DNA from: JBPCNH01 sp051001455
GTDB lineage: Bacteria; Actinomycetota; CADDZG01; WHSQ01
DNA length: 59,218 bases
Direction of reading: 5' to 3'
NCBI GenBank assembly: GCA_051001455.1
Contig: JBPCNH010000002.1
Location: 1 to 59,218, forward strand
In this document: piece after piece, positions 1 to 8,390 of the stretch
Layout of the letters: each line of letters begins with the position of its first letter
Position numbering within the stretch: position 1 is the first letter of the stretch
Program-made: the position numbers and the translations under genes
The notes under the pieces: model-generated
Seen by the model: only the letters and a program-made list of their open reading frames with translations
What the model was told of the DNA's origin: nothing
The model's database searches: none

Positions 1-86
1 GGCGTGCCGTCGTCTCGACAGAAGACGAGGTCGTGGTCCTGCCACGCGTCACCGAGCTTCAGCTTCCAGGAATGTGCGGGGGTCAC
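1..86 (-). pseudogene. Tyrosine recombinase (integrase) fragment, runs off left edge
   Basis: Reading leftwards, this frame encodes a stretch containing GDAWQDHDLVFCRDDGT, which resembles the segment just before the catalytic core of phage-type tyrosine recombinases (AW-x-DHDLVF-x3-GTP). A GTG at 84-86 overlaps the HNH stop codon (GTGA), but a complete integrase would carry 200 or more residues before this point, so the N-terminal part is absent and the piece looks like a remnant. The C-terminal catalytic residues would lie outside the window. Identification rests on one short motif. Confidence 0.4.
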
Positions 87-1249
87 GTACTTCCGGACGC
101 CATGAGCGACGGCGGCTTCAGCTTGCCTGCCTTCCGATCTCGGGCCGTCTTCGATTGATGGCAGGGCCAACAGAGCGGTTCTAGATTCGGGATGCTTGTG
201 GGACCGCGCGCTACGTGCGGATGCACGTGATCGAACTCGGTCCGGAAGTGGTTGCCGCAATCTCGGCAGCGGATGCCGTCGAAGTCTGGTGGCTTACCCA
301 GCTCGAGCGCGGCGCGGACCTCGACCGGGATGTCCCGGGACCAGCGTTTGAAGTGTCTGAGGTCTTTCCCATCGAAGAAGACGCCGTTCAAGAACGCATC
401 GGACGCGATCTCCCTAGCGATCTGAGGCGCGACGGGCCCGATGCCGGGGATCTTGCAGACCTCGCCAGGCCTCACGTCGTTCCATCCTCTTTTGGCTACC
501 GAGTGAGACACAAGCACGGTCAGATCAGGACGCTTTGCGCGCCCCTTGCCATCTCCGCCAGAGAGCAGGGCCTCATAGGCGTCCGCAAGGTGGCGCTCGA
601 ACGGCTCCGGCTTCGTCCCCTCGCCCTTCATCTTTGACTTCACTTTCGCGCCGCGTGCGAGCCTCTGCGCTTCAGCTTCGGCCCTGGCTACGATCGGAGC
701 ACCTACATGCGGCTGTAGCTCTAGATGGATGTGGACCATGCCTAACGAGTCGGAATAGCTGCGAGCTTTGCGCGCAGCGCGTTGACGGGCCGCAAGCCCG
801 TGATGTTGCTCGGCCTCGAGCTTTACCTTGCGCGCCTCGTCCTTCAAAACGTGAAACGCCTCATCCTTCGCGACCTTCACGAGACGGCGCGCTGAACCCG
901 GTGCTGCTTCTTCGGCCCGGGCGATCTCGGCAGCTTGATCGAGAGACACCGATCCCTGCTGCAGCGCTGCACGTAGGTCGGACGACGACCGCAAAACCCC
1001 GCCGGTCGCGACCGTGTCACGTGCCTTGCTCAGCGAGGTGCCGGTGACGCGGGCCACCCCGGCCGGGTCATCGACGCGCGCAGAGAGGGCCGCGACTCCA
1101 AAGCCGCCGAGCCTCTGGATCCGCGCGTAAGCGTTCATCAACGAACGGGTCCCGGCCGCGCTCAACTCCCCAACCTCGAGCTTCGCGTTCGCCCGTTCGA
1201 TCAGCGCCGCGGCGTCGTTAAGGTCTTGCTCGACCGATCTCGTTGCCAT
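83..1249 (-). CDS. HNH endonuclease domain protein (DUF222/13E12-like)
   Basis: The C-terminal third carries an HNH nuclease fold: CRDCG, then the FDHVHPHVARGPT stretch, then CWPCHQSK, giving two CxxC zinc pairs around the catalytic His. The helical, Ala/Arg-rich N-terminal part is typical of the actinobacterial DUF222/13E12 family, which is repetitive in many genomes and often found near mobile DNA. The ATG at 1249 is taken as the start (388 aa). The frame stays open upstream through a GTG at 1276 to an ATG at 1324, but that ATG lies inside the left terminal repeat of the insertion sequence, so the original upstream region has been displaced by the insertion. Nuclease chemistry is inferred from the family; the biological role is unknown. 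Confidence 0.8.
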   Translation of the reverse strand: MATRSVEQDLNDAAALIERANAKLEVGELSAAGTRSLMNAYARIQRLGGFGVAALSARVDDPAGVARVTGTSLSKARDTVATGGVLRSSSDLRAALQQGSVSLDQAAEIARAEEAAPGSARRLVKVAKDEAFHVLKDEARKVKLEAEQHHGLAARQRAARKARSYSDSLGMVHIHLELQPHVGAPIVARAEAEAQRLARGAKVKSKMKGEGTKPEPFERHLADAYEALLSGGDGKGRAKRPDLTVLVSHSVAKRGWNDVRPGEVCKIPGIGPVAPQIAREIASDAFLNGVFFDGKDLRHFKRWSRDIPVEVRAALELGKPPDFDGIRCRDCGNHFRTEFDHVHPHVARGPTSIPNLEPLCWPCHQSKTARDRKAGKLKPPSLMASGST

Positions 1250-1306
1250 GCCCCCATATTGACGAGGGGGTGTGACACTTTTGCCCTGGTTTCGGGCCTC
1301 AAATAG

Positions 1307-1314
1307 GAAATATT
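1307..1314. repeat. Target site duplication, left copy
   Basis: GAAATATT immediately precedes the left terminal repeat of the insertion sequence and is repeated exactly at 2658-2665 after the right terminal repeat. An 8-bp duplication is what ISL3-family elements generate. Confidence 0.9.
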
Positions 1315-1336
1315 GGTTCTCCATGATTAAGAGGGG
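1315..1336 (+). repeat. IS left inverted repeat
   Basis: The 22-bp terminal repeat starts GGTTCTCCATGATTAAGAGG. It differs from the right end only at positions 9-10 (AT here, GC at the right end). Those two bases create an ATG on the minus strand that extends the HNH reading frame. Confidence 0.92.
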
Positions 1337-1421
1337 GCAGGCGGCCTAAAGCCGACGCGCAAACCGCCGCACTCCGTAGCCTTCGGCTTGTCGAAGAGTC
1401 GAGGCGAGGAGGTACGGCGGC

Positions 1422-2645
1422 ATGCCGGAACAGGCTATCAACGCGACCCTTGATCTTGAGGGACTCGTGGTGATCGGAGTGGGTGCATTCGGTGACCTGA
1501 TCGAGCTCATGGTCGAGTCACAGTTCGACGCGGGGTGCTGCCGCAGTTGCGGCGGTCTCGCTCCGGAACCGAAAGGGCGTCCCGAGGTTTTGGTGCGCGA
1601 TCTAGCGATCAGCGGAAGAGCCGTGGTATTGCGGTGGAGGAAGCGGCGCTGGCGCTGCACCTATTGCACGAGCTCGTGGACGGAGAGCCATCCCGAGATC
1701 CCCAGCCGAGCACGCATGACCCTGCGATTCAAAGAATATCTGGCGGACCAGGCGGTCGCTCAGGGCAACTTCTCACGTGTCGCGGCCCAGGAGGGTGTCT
1801 CCTATGACACCGTGGCACGCGCCCACAAAGCGCGGGCCGATCTGGTGCGCCTGATGCGTCCTCGCCCGGCGCCCAAGATCATCTCGATCGACGAGGCGGC
1901 GGTCAGAAAAGGTCACAGCTACAACACCATAATCAGCGACGTCATGGCCCGTTACGTGGTCGACACCATCGAAGGCCGCCATGCGAAACCGCTGGTCAGG
2001 TGGTTCTCGGAGCTCGACGACGACGTGAGGGAAGGCATCGAGGTGGTGGTCATGGACATGTCACCTTCCTATCGGGCGATCATCGCGGGGATGCTTCCCC
2101 ATGCGGTCCGGGTGGCGGACAAGTTCCACGTCATCCGAATGGCCAACCTCGCTGTGGACCGGGTCCGGGCTCGTTCACAAGGACGTGGGACCAAGAAGAA
2201 GACCGGCTGGCCACATCGGTTGTTCCACTGCCGCTTCGCGCTCCTGCGCTCGGCCGAGAATGCACGTCCGGGTGATGCCGAACGCCTCGATGTGGTGTTC
2301 CGGGTCTTCCCCGAGGTGCACAAAGCGTGGCGTCTCAAGGAGGGCTTGCGCCAGGTATACGCGGAGACCGATCCGGTAGCTGCGGCTCTAGCGCTCGAGG
2401 TCTGGCTGCAGCTCGTGAGACAAGCCAGCCTCCCTGAATTCGACCAACTGGCGGCAACCGTATGCCGGTGGAAGCCAGAGATCCTGAACTACTTCACGTA
2501 TCGGATGACCAATGCCTACGCCGAAGGGATCACGAACCGAATCAAGGTCATCAAGCGCCAGGGCTACGGCTTCCGCAACTTCAACAATTTCCAGGACCGG
2601 ATTCTGGTTCAATGCGGAGTGCCGAAGCTACGAATCCCCTCTTAA
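1422..2645 (+). CDS. ISL3-family transposase
   Basis: This 407-aa DDE transposase catalyses cut-and-paste movement of the surrounding element. The N-terminal zinc finger shows CCRSCG and a later CTYC pair (about residues 38-88), followed by an HTH segment near residues 105-135. Catalytic acidic residues are visible in ISIDEAAVRKG, in VVMDMSPSYRA and in the C-terminal EGITNRIKVIKRQGYGFRN, a hallmark of ISL3 enzymes. The length matches the family (about 400-440 aa). The start at 1422 follows a GAGGAGG-like ribosome binding site. The stop codon sits in the right terminal repeat and the gene shows no frameshift. Confidence 0.95.
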   Translation: MPEQAINATLDLEGLVVIGVGAFGDLIELMVESQFDAGCCRSCGGLAPEPKGRPEVLVRDLAISGRAVVLRWRKRRWRCTYCTSSWTESHPEIPSRARMTLRFKEYLADQAVAQGNFSRVAAQEGVSYDTVARAHKARADLVRLMRPRPAPKIISIDEAAVRKGHSYNTIISDVMARYVVDTIEGRHAKPLVRWFSELDDDVREGIEVVVMDMSPSYRAIIAGMLPHAVRVADKFHVIRMANLAVDRVRARSQGRGTKKKTGWPHRLFHCRFALLRSAENARPGDAERLDVVFRVFPEVHKAWRLKEGLRQVYAETDPVAAALALEVWLQLVRQASLPEFDQLAATVCRWKPEILNYFTYRMTNAYAEGITNRIKVIKRQGYGFRNFNNFQDRILVQCGVPKLRIPS

Positions 2646-2657
2646 TCGCGGAGAACC
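2636..2657 (-). repeat. IS right inverted repeat
   Basis: CCCCTCTTAATCGCGGAGAA plus CC is the inverse of the left end with two mismatches. The transposase stop codon TAA at 2643-2645 lies within it. Confidence 0.92.
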
Positions 2658-2665
2658 GAAATATT
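2658..2665. repeat. Target site duplication, right copy
   Basis: GAAATATT directly abuts the right terminal repeat and is identical to 1307-1314. Removing the element and one copy restores a continuous sequence. Confidence 0.9.
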
Positions 2666-2698
2666 TCGACGGATTCTCTTGGCGTCGAAGGTCTACTC

Positions 2699-3034
2699 TC
2701 AGCAGAACCAGCGGGTCGCGATGTACTTCTGCTTTTCGGTCTCGTCAAGTTCGACGGTGCCGTTATTCAGGCGGATGTAGAAGGCAGTCTTCTTCTCGAG
2801 CTGACCCTTCTTGTCCACCGTCACCTCGGCATCAACGGGGAAACCGGACGGCTTCACGTGGACCCGGGCCAGGTCGTGCCCGTCTACGGTCAGGATCTGC
2901 GACGAGATGCTCGCCGCGGCGGCGGGTCCGAACGAGGCGGCGCAGATGTTGGCGAGGTGCTGCCCGAAGCGGTCCCGGTCGCCCTTCCCTTCCTTGCCAA
3001 GCGATTCGTAGTCCTACACCAACAGGACCTCTAA
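2699..3034 (-). pseudogene. Remnant of an AlbA_2/Schlafen-type DNA-binding or ATP-binding protein
   Basis: The minus strand encodes a C-terminal fragment that reads DYESLGKEGKGDRDRFGQHL early and ends KTAFYIRLNNGTVEL...KYIATRWFC. The pattern FYIRxxNGTxxL...YIxxRW is typical of the C-terminus of AlbA_2 (Schlafen-like) domain proteins. An in-frame TAG at 3014-3016 interrupts the expected LLV-x-DYESL stretch, where one C-to-T change from CAG would explain it. A TGA at 3035-3037 closes the frame upstream, and no N-terminal portion is found before the Fic promoter. It is therefore a decayed gene. The family call rests on pattern memory, not on a search. Confidence 0.5.
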
Positions 3035-3088
3035 TCACCTCGGCGAGATCGAGGTGTTCAGGTTAGCTGGGTGAGACCACGCTAATAA

Positions 3089-3114
3089 CGTACACTTGGG
3101 ACTCTAAGTGTACG
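3089..3114. promoter_or_regulatory. Perfect 9-bp palindrome in front of the Fic gene (probable operator)
   Basis: CGTACACTT at 3089-3097 and AAGTGTACG at 3106-3114 form a perfect inverted repeat with an 8-bp spacer, ending 11 bp before the Fic start codon. The position would overlap the promoter and early leader, so binding of a dimeric repressor here would shut the gene off. The regulator is unknown; the winged-helix C-terminus of the Fic protein itself is a candidate. Confidence 0.65.
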
Positions 3115-3125
3115 AAAGGTGAGGG

Positions 3126-4289
3126 ATGGAGTCAGCCGGCGCTGAGGTGCCGATCGTATGGCGAGGCCGCCGGACGCGCGCGTTCGTGCCGGAGCGCCTC
3201 GCGGACCGCGACCTCTCGCTCGACGCCGACACCGTGGCTCGCTCCGCACGGGCCCAAGCCGCTGTCGAGCACGGCGCAGAGGCCATGCCCGACGACTACG
3301 CAGCGCTGGCGCGCCTCTTGCTCCGAGCGGAAGGCGTGGCATCTTCGTTCATCGAAGGCGTCACCGCGCCTGTCGTCGACATCGTCCTTGCGGAGACCGA
3401 TGACCATGCGGACCCCTCGGCCGCTGCGTGGGTCGCGGCCAACCTTGCTGCTGTCACCGAGGCACTCGAGCATGCCCACGCCGGACCCCTGACGGTGGAG
3501 AGTCTGTGCCGGTGGCACCGGACGCTGATGACCGGGAGCCCGACGCCGACGCGCCACGTCGGCGTCGTCCGGAACGAACAGGGATGGATCGGCGGGACCT
3601 CGCCACTGGACGCGCATCTCGTTACGCCTCCGCCAGAGGAACTGCCAGCGCTGCTCGACGACCTCGTCGTCTACGTCAACCGCGAGGACGTCGACGCGGT
3701 GAGCCAGGCCGCTATCGCGCACGCGCAGTTCGAGATCATCCACCCATTTGCCGACGGCAACGGCCGCGTCGGGCGCGTTCTCGTCGCGTGGATCTTCGTC
3801 CGCCGCTTGTCGCTCGTGACACCTCCGCCGGTTAGCACGCGCATCGCCGCTGATGTCGGCGGTTACGGCTTGGGTCTGGTGCTGTTCCGCACGGGCGATC
3901 ACAGCGCCTGGGTGCGGTGGTTCGCGGACGCCGTCTCTGGCGCCGGGCGCACGCAACAGGAGCTCGTCTCGTCGGTCGAGAAGCTTCAGCGGGAGTGGCG
4001 CGTGCGGCTCGAGGCGCCGCGCGACGGCACCAGGCGATTGCGTAGCAACGCGGCGGCGTGGCGCGTTCTCGACTTGCTGCCGCGATATCTCGTCCTCACG
4101 GGACCGACTGTCGCGTCGGAGCTCGCTATCCCGTTGAAGTCAGCGAACGCCGCGCTGAGCGACCTCGTCGATGCCGGCGTCCTCGTCGAGCACGGCACCG
4201 TGCAGCCGCAGGGCCGCGGCCGACCGAGCCGGCTCTACACGAGCGCGGAACTGCTCGGTCTCTTCGGCTCGAGCCCGCTGCGGGCTTAA
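3126..4289 (+). CDS. Fic family protein (AMPylase-type), autoinhibited class
   Basis: This 387-aa cytoplasmic protein carries the catalytic motif HPFADGNGRVGR at residues 206-217, matching HxFx(D/E)GNGRxxR with the catalytic His. Fic enzymes transfer AMP or other phosphate-containing groups to target hydroxyls. SSFIEG at residues 73-78 fits the inhibitory (S/T)xxxE(G/N) motif, here N-terminal as in class II Fic proteins, so the enzyme is probably autoinhibited. The C-terminal region (about 300-380) looks like a winged helix that could bind DNA. AAAGGTGAGGG precedes the ATG. The gene stands alone behind a palindrome, so it may be self-regulating. Target proteins are unknown. Confidence 0.92.
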   Translation: MESAGAEVPIVWRGRRTRAFVPERLADRDLSLDADTVARSARAQAAVEHGAEAMPDDYAALARLLLRAEGVASSFIEGVTAPVVDIVLAETDDHADPSAAAWVAANLAAVTEALEHAHAGPLTVESLCRWHRTLMTGSPTPTRHVGVVRNEQGWIGGTSPLDAHLVTPPPEELPALLDDLVVYVNREDVDAVSQAAIAHAQFEIIHPFADGNGRVGRVLVAWIFVRRLSLVTPPPVSTRIAADVGGYGLGLVLFRTGDHSAWVRWFADAVSGAGRTQQELVSSVEKLQREWRVRLEAPRDGTRRLRSNAAAWRVLDLLPRYLVLTGPTVASELAIPLKSANAALSDLVDAGVLVEHGTVQPQGRGRPSRLYTSAELLGLFGSSPLRA

Positions 4290-4411
4290 CGTTCGACCAA
4301 CTTCCGAAACACTCTCTGGGGGCACCGACGCACACTGGAGAGGGTGGTTACGGATAAGCTCGAACCACTCCCCAAACGATCGATACAAGCGCGCCTCGAG
4401 GGGGAAGAGCA

Positions 4412-6478
4412 GTGGGAAAGCGGGCGAGGAAGAAGCAGCGGGCCGAAGGAGGACAGCGGCCCAGCAGGAGCGCGCTGCGTAAGGCCGCGAAGGACCTGGC
4501 CCGACAGCTTGATGCTCTGCTGGTGGAGGCCGAGGATCCCGACGCAGATGCCTCCTCTATCGCCACGAGGTGGCTCGATCTTCTCGACAAGGACCGGTCT
4601 TCCGAGATGTCGGGCGAGCTCCTGTTCCGAAGGGTGGGGCGGGAGCGGGCCGAAGCGATAGCGGATGCCGTGGGTCGGTTGGTCCCCGGAACCCTGAGCG
4701 CGCTCCTGCTGCGCGCCGAGGTTGCGGAGCTCGCGGGCGACGATGCCACCGCCGTACCTCTGTACGAGGAAGCGCTGGCGCTGGACGACCGGCCGGTAAC
4801 GCGGTGGTGCTACGCGCTGTCCCTTCAAGGCTGCGGCAGACTCGCCGATTCCGTCGAGGTCCTCGAGGCCATGCTGCGCGCCGACCCCGCGGACGATTCT
4901 GCTCACGACGCGTATAGGGATGTCATGCGCGAGATCGACGAACGCTTCGAGACGCTAGCGGAAGACGAGTCGTGCCCCTGTGGGTCCGGCGCGCTCTACG
5001 AGAAGTGCTGCTTGGAGCGCGAGGAAGCAGCCCTGGGGCGCTTCGACGACCGCCGGGTCTTCGACGAGCTGAGAGAGAAGCTCGCCGCCTTCATGGGCCG
5101 GGGCGAATACCGGGGCCCGGTGGTGGAGGCGCTGCGGGACTGGTTGGGGATGGACGAGGACGACGGCGACGACCCCGGCGAACTATTCCTTGAGCCCGCT
5201 GAAACTCAGCTCTTCGCGGAGTGGGCGCTTGCCGCCGGCATCGTTCCGATTGACGACGAGGATCCGGACATCGCCACCTCCTTGCTGGCTGAGTTCGCCG
5301 AGGATCCAGCGACGAACGAAGAATCGGCCCGCCGCGCCCGCGACTGGCATGAGCATTGCCGCTACGGGCTGTGGGTGGTCGAGGATACGGTCCCGCGGCC
5401 CACGATCTGTCTACGAGAGATCCTGACCAGAGAGCGGATGTGGGTGGAGATGCCCCCGGCGCTGCTAGAGGACCGGGCGCGCTGGGAGGTGCTGCTGGGC
5501 TACGTCGTACCCGTCGACGGCATCTGGCGGATGGGGGGTTCCTTCATGCCTCTAACGCCAGCCATCGGGGATGCGGTCGCCCGCTCGGCGTTGGAGATCG
5601 TCGAGGGGGTCGTGGTCGGCATGATGCGAGAGCACGGGAGAAGCGTTCCTAAGAGACTGCTCCACGACGAGCTGTTCGACCTCCCTCCGTCGCTCCGGGA
5701 CCCCTGGGATGAGCCCTCGCCCATCCCTTCCTTCGTGATGCTGGACATCTTGAAGCAGGCCTTCCCGACCCTGGTGCGAGAGGCGCGTGAGCTGAGCGAC
5801 CGGCCGATCTCGCTGCAGAACATGGACGGAGAGACCGTGGAGCTGATCAAGGCGCGCATCACGCTGGACGATCCGGCCCGTTTCAGACGAACGGTGTCGA
5901 ACCATCCGGACTTCGAGGTGGATGACGACGAGATCGTGTGGCACGGGCGCGAGCTCACCAGGTTCGAGCGCGATCAGCAGTTGGCGATGCTCCGTGACCA
6001 GGGCCTAGAGATCCCGGAGGCCGACGATCCCGGGCGCTGGGTCAAAGCGCGTCTCATCTGGGACGACGACCACCTTCAAGCAGATGTGAACTCGCGCGAG
6101 CGGCTGGCGAGCTTGATGGATCTGCTGGAAGACATCGCGGGTGGCGCGTCGATCAAGGAGGAGATCACGGTAGATCCCTCGCAGGACTTCCCGCTTCCCG
6201 TCTCGTCCGCCGTTTCCTTGCGGAGCGTCTCACCTGGTGAAGACGAAGCCTGGCGCCGCGCATGGTTGGACGAGTCTGTCCCAGGTCTGTCCGGGATGAC
6301 GCCGCGAGCCGCGAGCCGTTCCAAGCGTGGCAGGGTCTTGCTCGAAGCGATGCTGAGGCATTTCGAATACGAAGCGGACCGCACCCTTGCTGCTGGGGCC
6401 ACGCCGCGCGACATCGGAGCTCTTCGGGAAGTTCTCGGGTTGCCCAAGCCGTGGAGCTACCTCGAGCGGTCGGTGTGA
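4412..6478 (+). CDS. SEC-C motif and TPR-like protein
   Basis: This 688-aa protein starts at GTG 4412 behind GGGGGAAGAG. The N-terminus is strongly basic (GKRARKKQR). Residues about 90-165 look like tetratricopeptide-type helices, and residues 188-200 contain CPCGSGALYEKCC, a SEC-C zinc motif first known from the SecA C-terminus. The remaining 480 residues are acidic and not recognised. SEC-C proteins bind zinc and often protein partners, but the role of this one cannot be stated. It follows the Fic gene by about 120 bp that contain a weak inverted repeat (GTGGTT 4344-4349 with AACCAC 4363-4368). Confidence 0.75.
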   Translation: MGKRARKKQRAEGGQRPSRSALRKAAKDLARQLDALLVEAEDPDADASSIATRWLDLLDKDRSSEMSGELLFRRVGRERAEAIADAVGRLVPGTLSALLLRAEVAELAGDDATAVPLYEEALALDDRPVTRWCYALSLQGCGRLADSVEVLEAMLRADPADDSAHDAYRDVMREIDERFETLAEDESCPCGSGALYEKCCLEREEAALGRFDDRRVFDELREKLAAFMGRGEYRGPVVEALRDWLGMDEDDGDDPGELFLEPAETQLFAEWALAAGIVPIDDEDPDIATSLLAEFAEDPATNEESARRARDWHEHCRYGLWVVEDTVPRPTICLREILTRERMWVEMPPALLEDRARWEVLLGYVVPVDGIWRMGGSFMPLTPAIGDAVARSALEIVEGVVVGMMREHGRSVPKRLLHDELFDLPPSLRDPWDEPSPIPSFVMLDILKQAFPTLVREARELSDRPISLQNMDGETVELIKARITLDDPARFRRTVSNHPDFEVDDDEIVWHGRELTRFERDQQLAMLRDQGLEIPEADDPGRWVKARLIWDDDHLQADVNSRERLASLMDLLEDIAGGASIKEEITVDPSQDFPLPVSSAVSLRSVSPGEDEAWRRAWLDESVPGLSGMTPRAASRSKRGRVLLEAMLRHFEYEADRTLAAGATPRDIGALREVLGLPKPWSYLERSV

Positions 6479-6788
6479 ATGGAGGTTCCTGCTAACGATC
6501 TGCCAACCGGCGGAGCCGGATCGACCCGGATGAAGTCGGATGAGTGTTCGAGTCGCAACGCTCTCACCTGCGGAAACGCACGGACCAGGAACAACTAGGA
6601 GCAGTCAGAACCGGCTGATAGCGGCTCCATCGGTTCATCCCACCATTCGATCTCGGGCGGCTGTCCGGCCCTGTCAAACACGTCGTCGTGTTCGTTCTCG
6701 AAGAGAGCCGACAGGCGTCGGGAGGAATGGGGCCGGGGGCATCGAAACCACAGGGGAGGACCGAAATCTGAAAAGGGGAGTGTCTGCG
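6479..6788. other. 310-bp intergenic region
   Basis: A short GC-rich hairpin, CCGGC-GGA-GCCGG at 6507-6519, follows the SEC-C gene and could end its transcript, although no T-run follows. The only other visible element is a 14-codon ORF at 6727-6771 behind GGGAGGA, directly ahead of the secreted-protein gene. No convincing gene or RNA was seen here. Confidence 0.4.
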
Positions 6789-7490
6789 ATGCGTAAGGTC
6801 TTGATCCTGATGCTGGCTGGTGCGTTGCTGCTGTCGGTTACCGGAGCGGCTCAGGCTGGCAAGAAGAAGAAAAAGAAGAAGAAAGCTCCTGTCGAGATGG
6901 TGATGTTCACCGACGACTCGGGTGATGCCGATGTACAGCAGGGTGTGGGAGCCTCGATCCCTGCGGGTGTGGATCTGACCGAAGGGAAGATCAAGAAGGT
7001 CGACGACACCCTCGAATTCACCGTCACTCACGCCGACATGCCGCCGTCTGGATCCCTGCCCGAAGCGGCTCGGTTCCTGTGGGGTTTCTCCGTGGACGGG
7101 GCCAACTTCCGGTTGACCGTCAAGAGCGCCGACATCGGCAAGCCCGATGTGCTCGCGGGTCAGACGACCGAGCGAGTCGGTAGAGCGGACGTCAACGGGC
7201 ATTTTCGGCTCGAGGGAGAGTGCGCCTCCGAGGTCGTCGGAGCCCTCAATGCCGTCAACTGTCCTCCCCTCGCTTACCTCGAGGGTACTTTCGACCCTGC
7301 TTCGATGACCTTCACGATGGTCGTGCCGCTGGAGGAGATCGAGGCGAAGTCCGGCTCAAAGATCGGTCCGGCGGGCGGGAACAACACGGGGATCTGCTCG
7401 ATCTGCTGGGTTTCTCACACCGCGGAGCGGTCGTTGGACGCAACGATCATCGACTCGGCTAGCGCGGGAGAGACGTACCGGGTCCCTTAA
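6789..7490 (+). CDS. Secreted protein of unknown function with poly-lysine stretch
   Basis: The 233-aa product has a clear signal peptide (MRKVLILMLAGALLLSVTG, cleavage probably after AQA) followed by an eight-lysine run and then an acidic, beta-rich body beginning MVMFTDDSGDADV. The frame is open upstream to 6540, but the ATG at 6789 is preferred because it starts the signal peptide and follows AAAAGGGGAG. Two cysteine pairs near the C-terminus (around 140-150 and 205-210) suggest disulphides outside the cell. The lysine cluster right after the cleavage site could bind polyanions such as teichoic acids. No family was recognised with confidence. Confidence 0.7.
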   Translation: MRKVLILMLAGALLLSVTGAAQAGKKKKKKKKAPVEMVMFTDDSGDADVQQGVGASIPAGVDLTEGKIKKVDDTLEFTVTHADMPPSGSLPEAARFLWGFSVDGANFRLTVKSADIGKPDVLAGQTTERVGRADVNGHFRLEGECASEVVGALNAVNCPPLAYLEGTFDPASMTFTMVVPLEEIEAKSGSKIGPAGGNNTGICSICWVSHTAERSLDATIIDSASAGETYRVP

Positions 7491-7598
7491 AGCCTCCACC
7501 GGCTGTGAGACTATCCGTCGGACTGCCACGATCTCCTGTGTGCAGCCTTCCCGACCCTGCCGTCGCGGGTAGGGCGATCTAGCCTGTAGGAGAAGAGG

Positions 7599-8384
7599 GT
7601 GGAGCATCTCGAGCGCTACGTGGCGCTTGGCGACAGCATGACCGAGGGGCTCTTCGATCCCGACGGGAGCGGGGGCAACCGAGGTTGGGCGGATCGGCTT
7701 GCCGAGTACCTAGCTTCGTCGCGGGGAGATCTCCTCTACGCCAACCTTGCGGTACGGGGCCGGCGAACGCACGAGGTCAAAGAGCAGCAGCTCGAGCCGG
7801 CCCTGGCGCTGGCGCCAGATATCGTCAGCGTCGTGACGGGGATGAACGACCTGTTGCGTCCGTCCTTCGATCTCGATCGCGTCGCCGGAGACCTCGATCA
7901 GATGGTGGGGGCTTGTCGAGACGCCGACGCCACCGTTGTGATGATGACTTACGGCGATCCGGTTCCGGTGAATCCCTACGCGCGCGTGCTCCGGAAGCGG
8001 ATGAAGGCGCTCAACGAGAGGCTGCGGGACCTGGCTCGCCGACACGATGCGGTGCTCGTCGACTTCACCGAGGAAGCGGTTGTGTCGGATGCCCGCTTCT
8101 GGTGTGCAGACCGGCTCCACGCCAATAGTGAAGGCCACGCTCGGATCGCAGCGGCGGCCGCGGAGGCGCTGGGGATCCAAGTGCAAGGCCCCAGGTGGAA
8201 CGATCCGCTGCCCCCGGCGGAGCGGCGCGCCCGGAGAGAGCGGATCGCCGAGGAGATCGCGTGGGCCCGCCAGCACCTAGCTCCGTGGGTCACTCGCCGT
8301 TTCAGACGGGTGTCCTCCGGTGACGGGATCGAGGCCAAGCATCCAGAGCTCGTTGCGTTGAAGCGCTCCGGACCCGCCGGCTAG
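7599..8384 (+). CDS. SGNH/GDSL-type hydrolase
   Basis: This 261-aa esterase-like enzyme carries the family blocks in order: GDSMTEGL at about residues 9-16 (nucleophile Ser), the Gly of block II near LAVRG, GMNDLL (block III Asn) near residue 81, and DRLHANSEGH near 170-180 with the catalytic Asp-His pair. There is no signal peptide, so it acts inside the cell. GTG at 7599 is chosen because GGAGAAGAGG lies just upstream. The substrate is unknown. It ends six bases before the convergent ATP-binding protein gene. Confidence 0.85.
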   Translation: MEHLERYVALGDSMTEGLFDPDGSGGNRGWADRLAEYLASSRGDLLYANLAVRGRRTHEVKEQQLEPALALAPDIVSVVTGMNDLLRPSFDLDRVAGDLDQMVGACRDADATVVMMTYGDPVPVNPYARVLRKRMKALNERLRDLARRHDAVLVDFTEEAVVSDARFWCADRLHANSEGHARIAAAAAEALGIQVQGPRWNDPLPPAERRARRERIAEEIAWARQHLAPWVTRRFRRVSSGDGIEAKHPELVALKRSGPAG

Positions 8385-8390
8385 ACGGCG

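Larger units (their letters stand above)
1315..2657 (+). mobile_element. Complete ISL3-family insertion sequence, 1343 bp
   Basis: The element is bounded by 22-bp inverted repeats (20 of 22 positions identical, starting GGTTCTCC and ending GATTAAGAGGGG) and by a perfect 8-bp direct repeat, GAAATATT. It carries a single intact transposase gene, whose TAA stop lies inside the right repeat. Intact ends, gene and target duplication point to recent or still-possible transposition. It landed just upstream of the HNH gene, between that gene and the AlbA-like fragment. Confidence 0.95.

Noticed and set aside
6727..6771. 14-codon ORF with a good ribosome binding site ahead of the secreted-protein gene
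   Set aside because: A leader peptide is possible, but the sequence shows no attenuator, run of one amino acid or alternative hairpins, so it is mentioned only in the intergenic entry.
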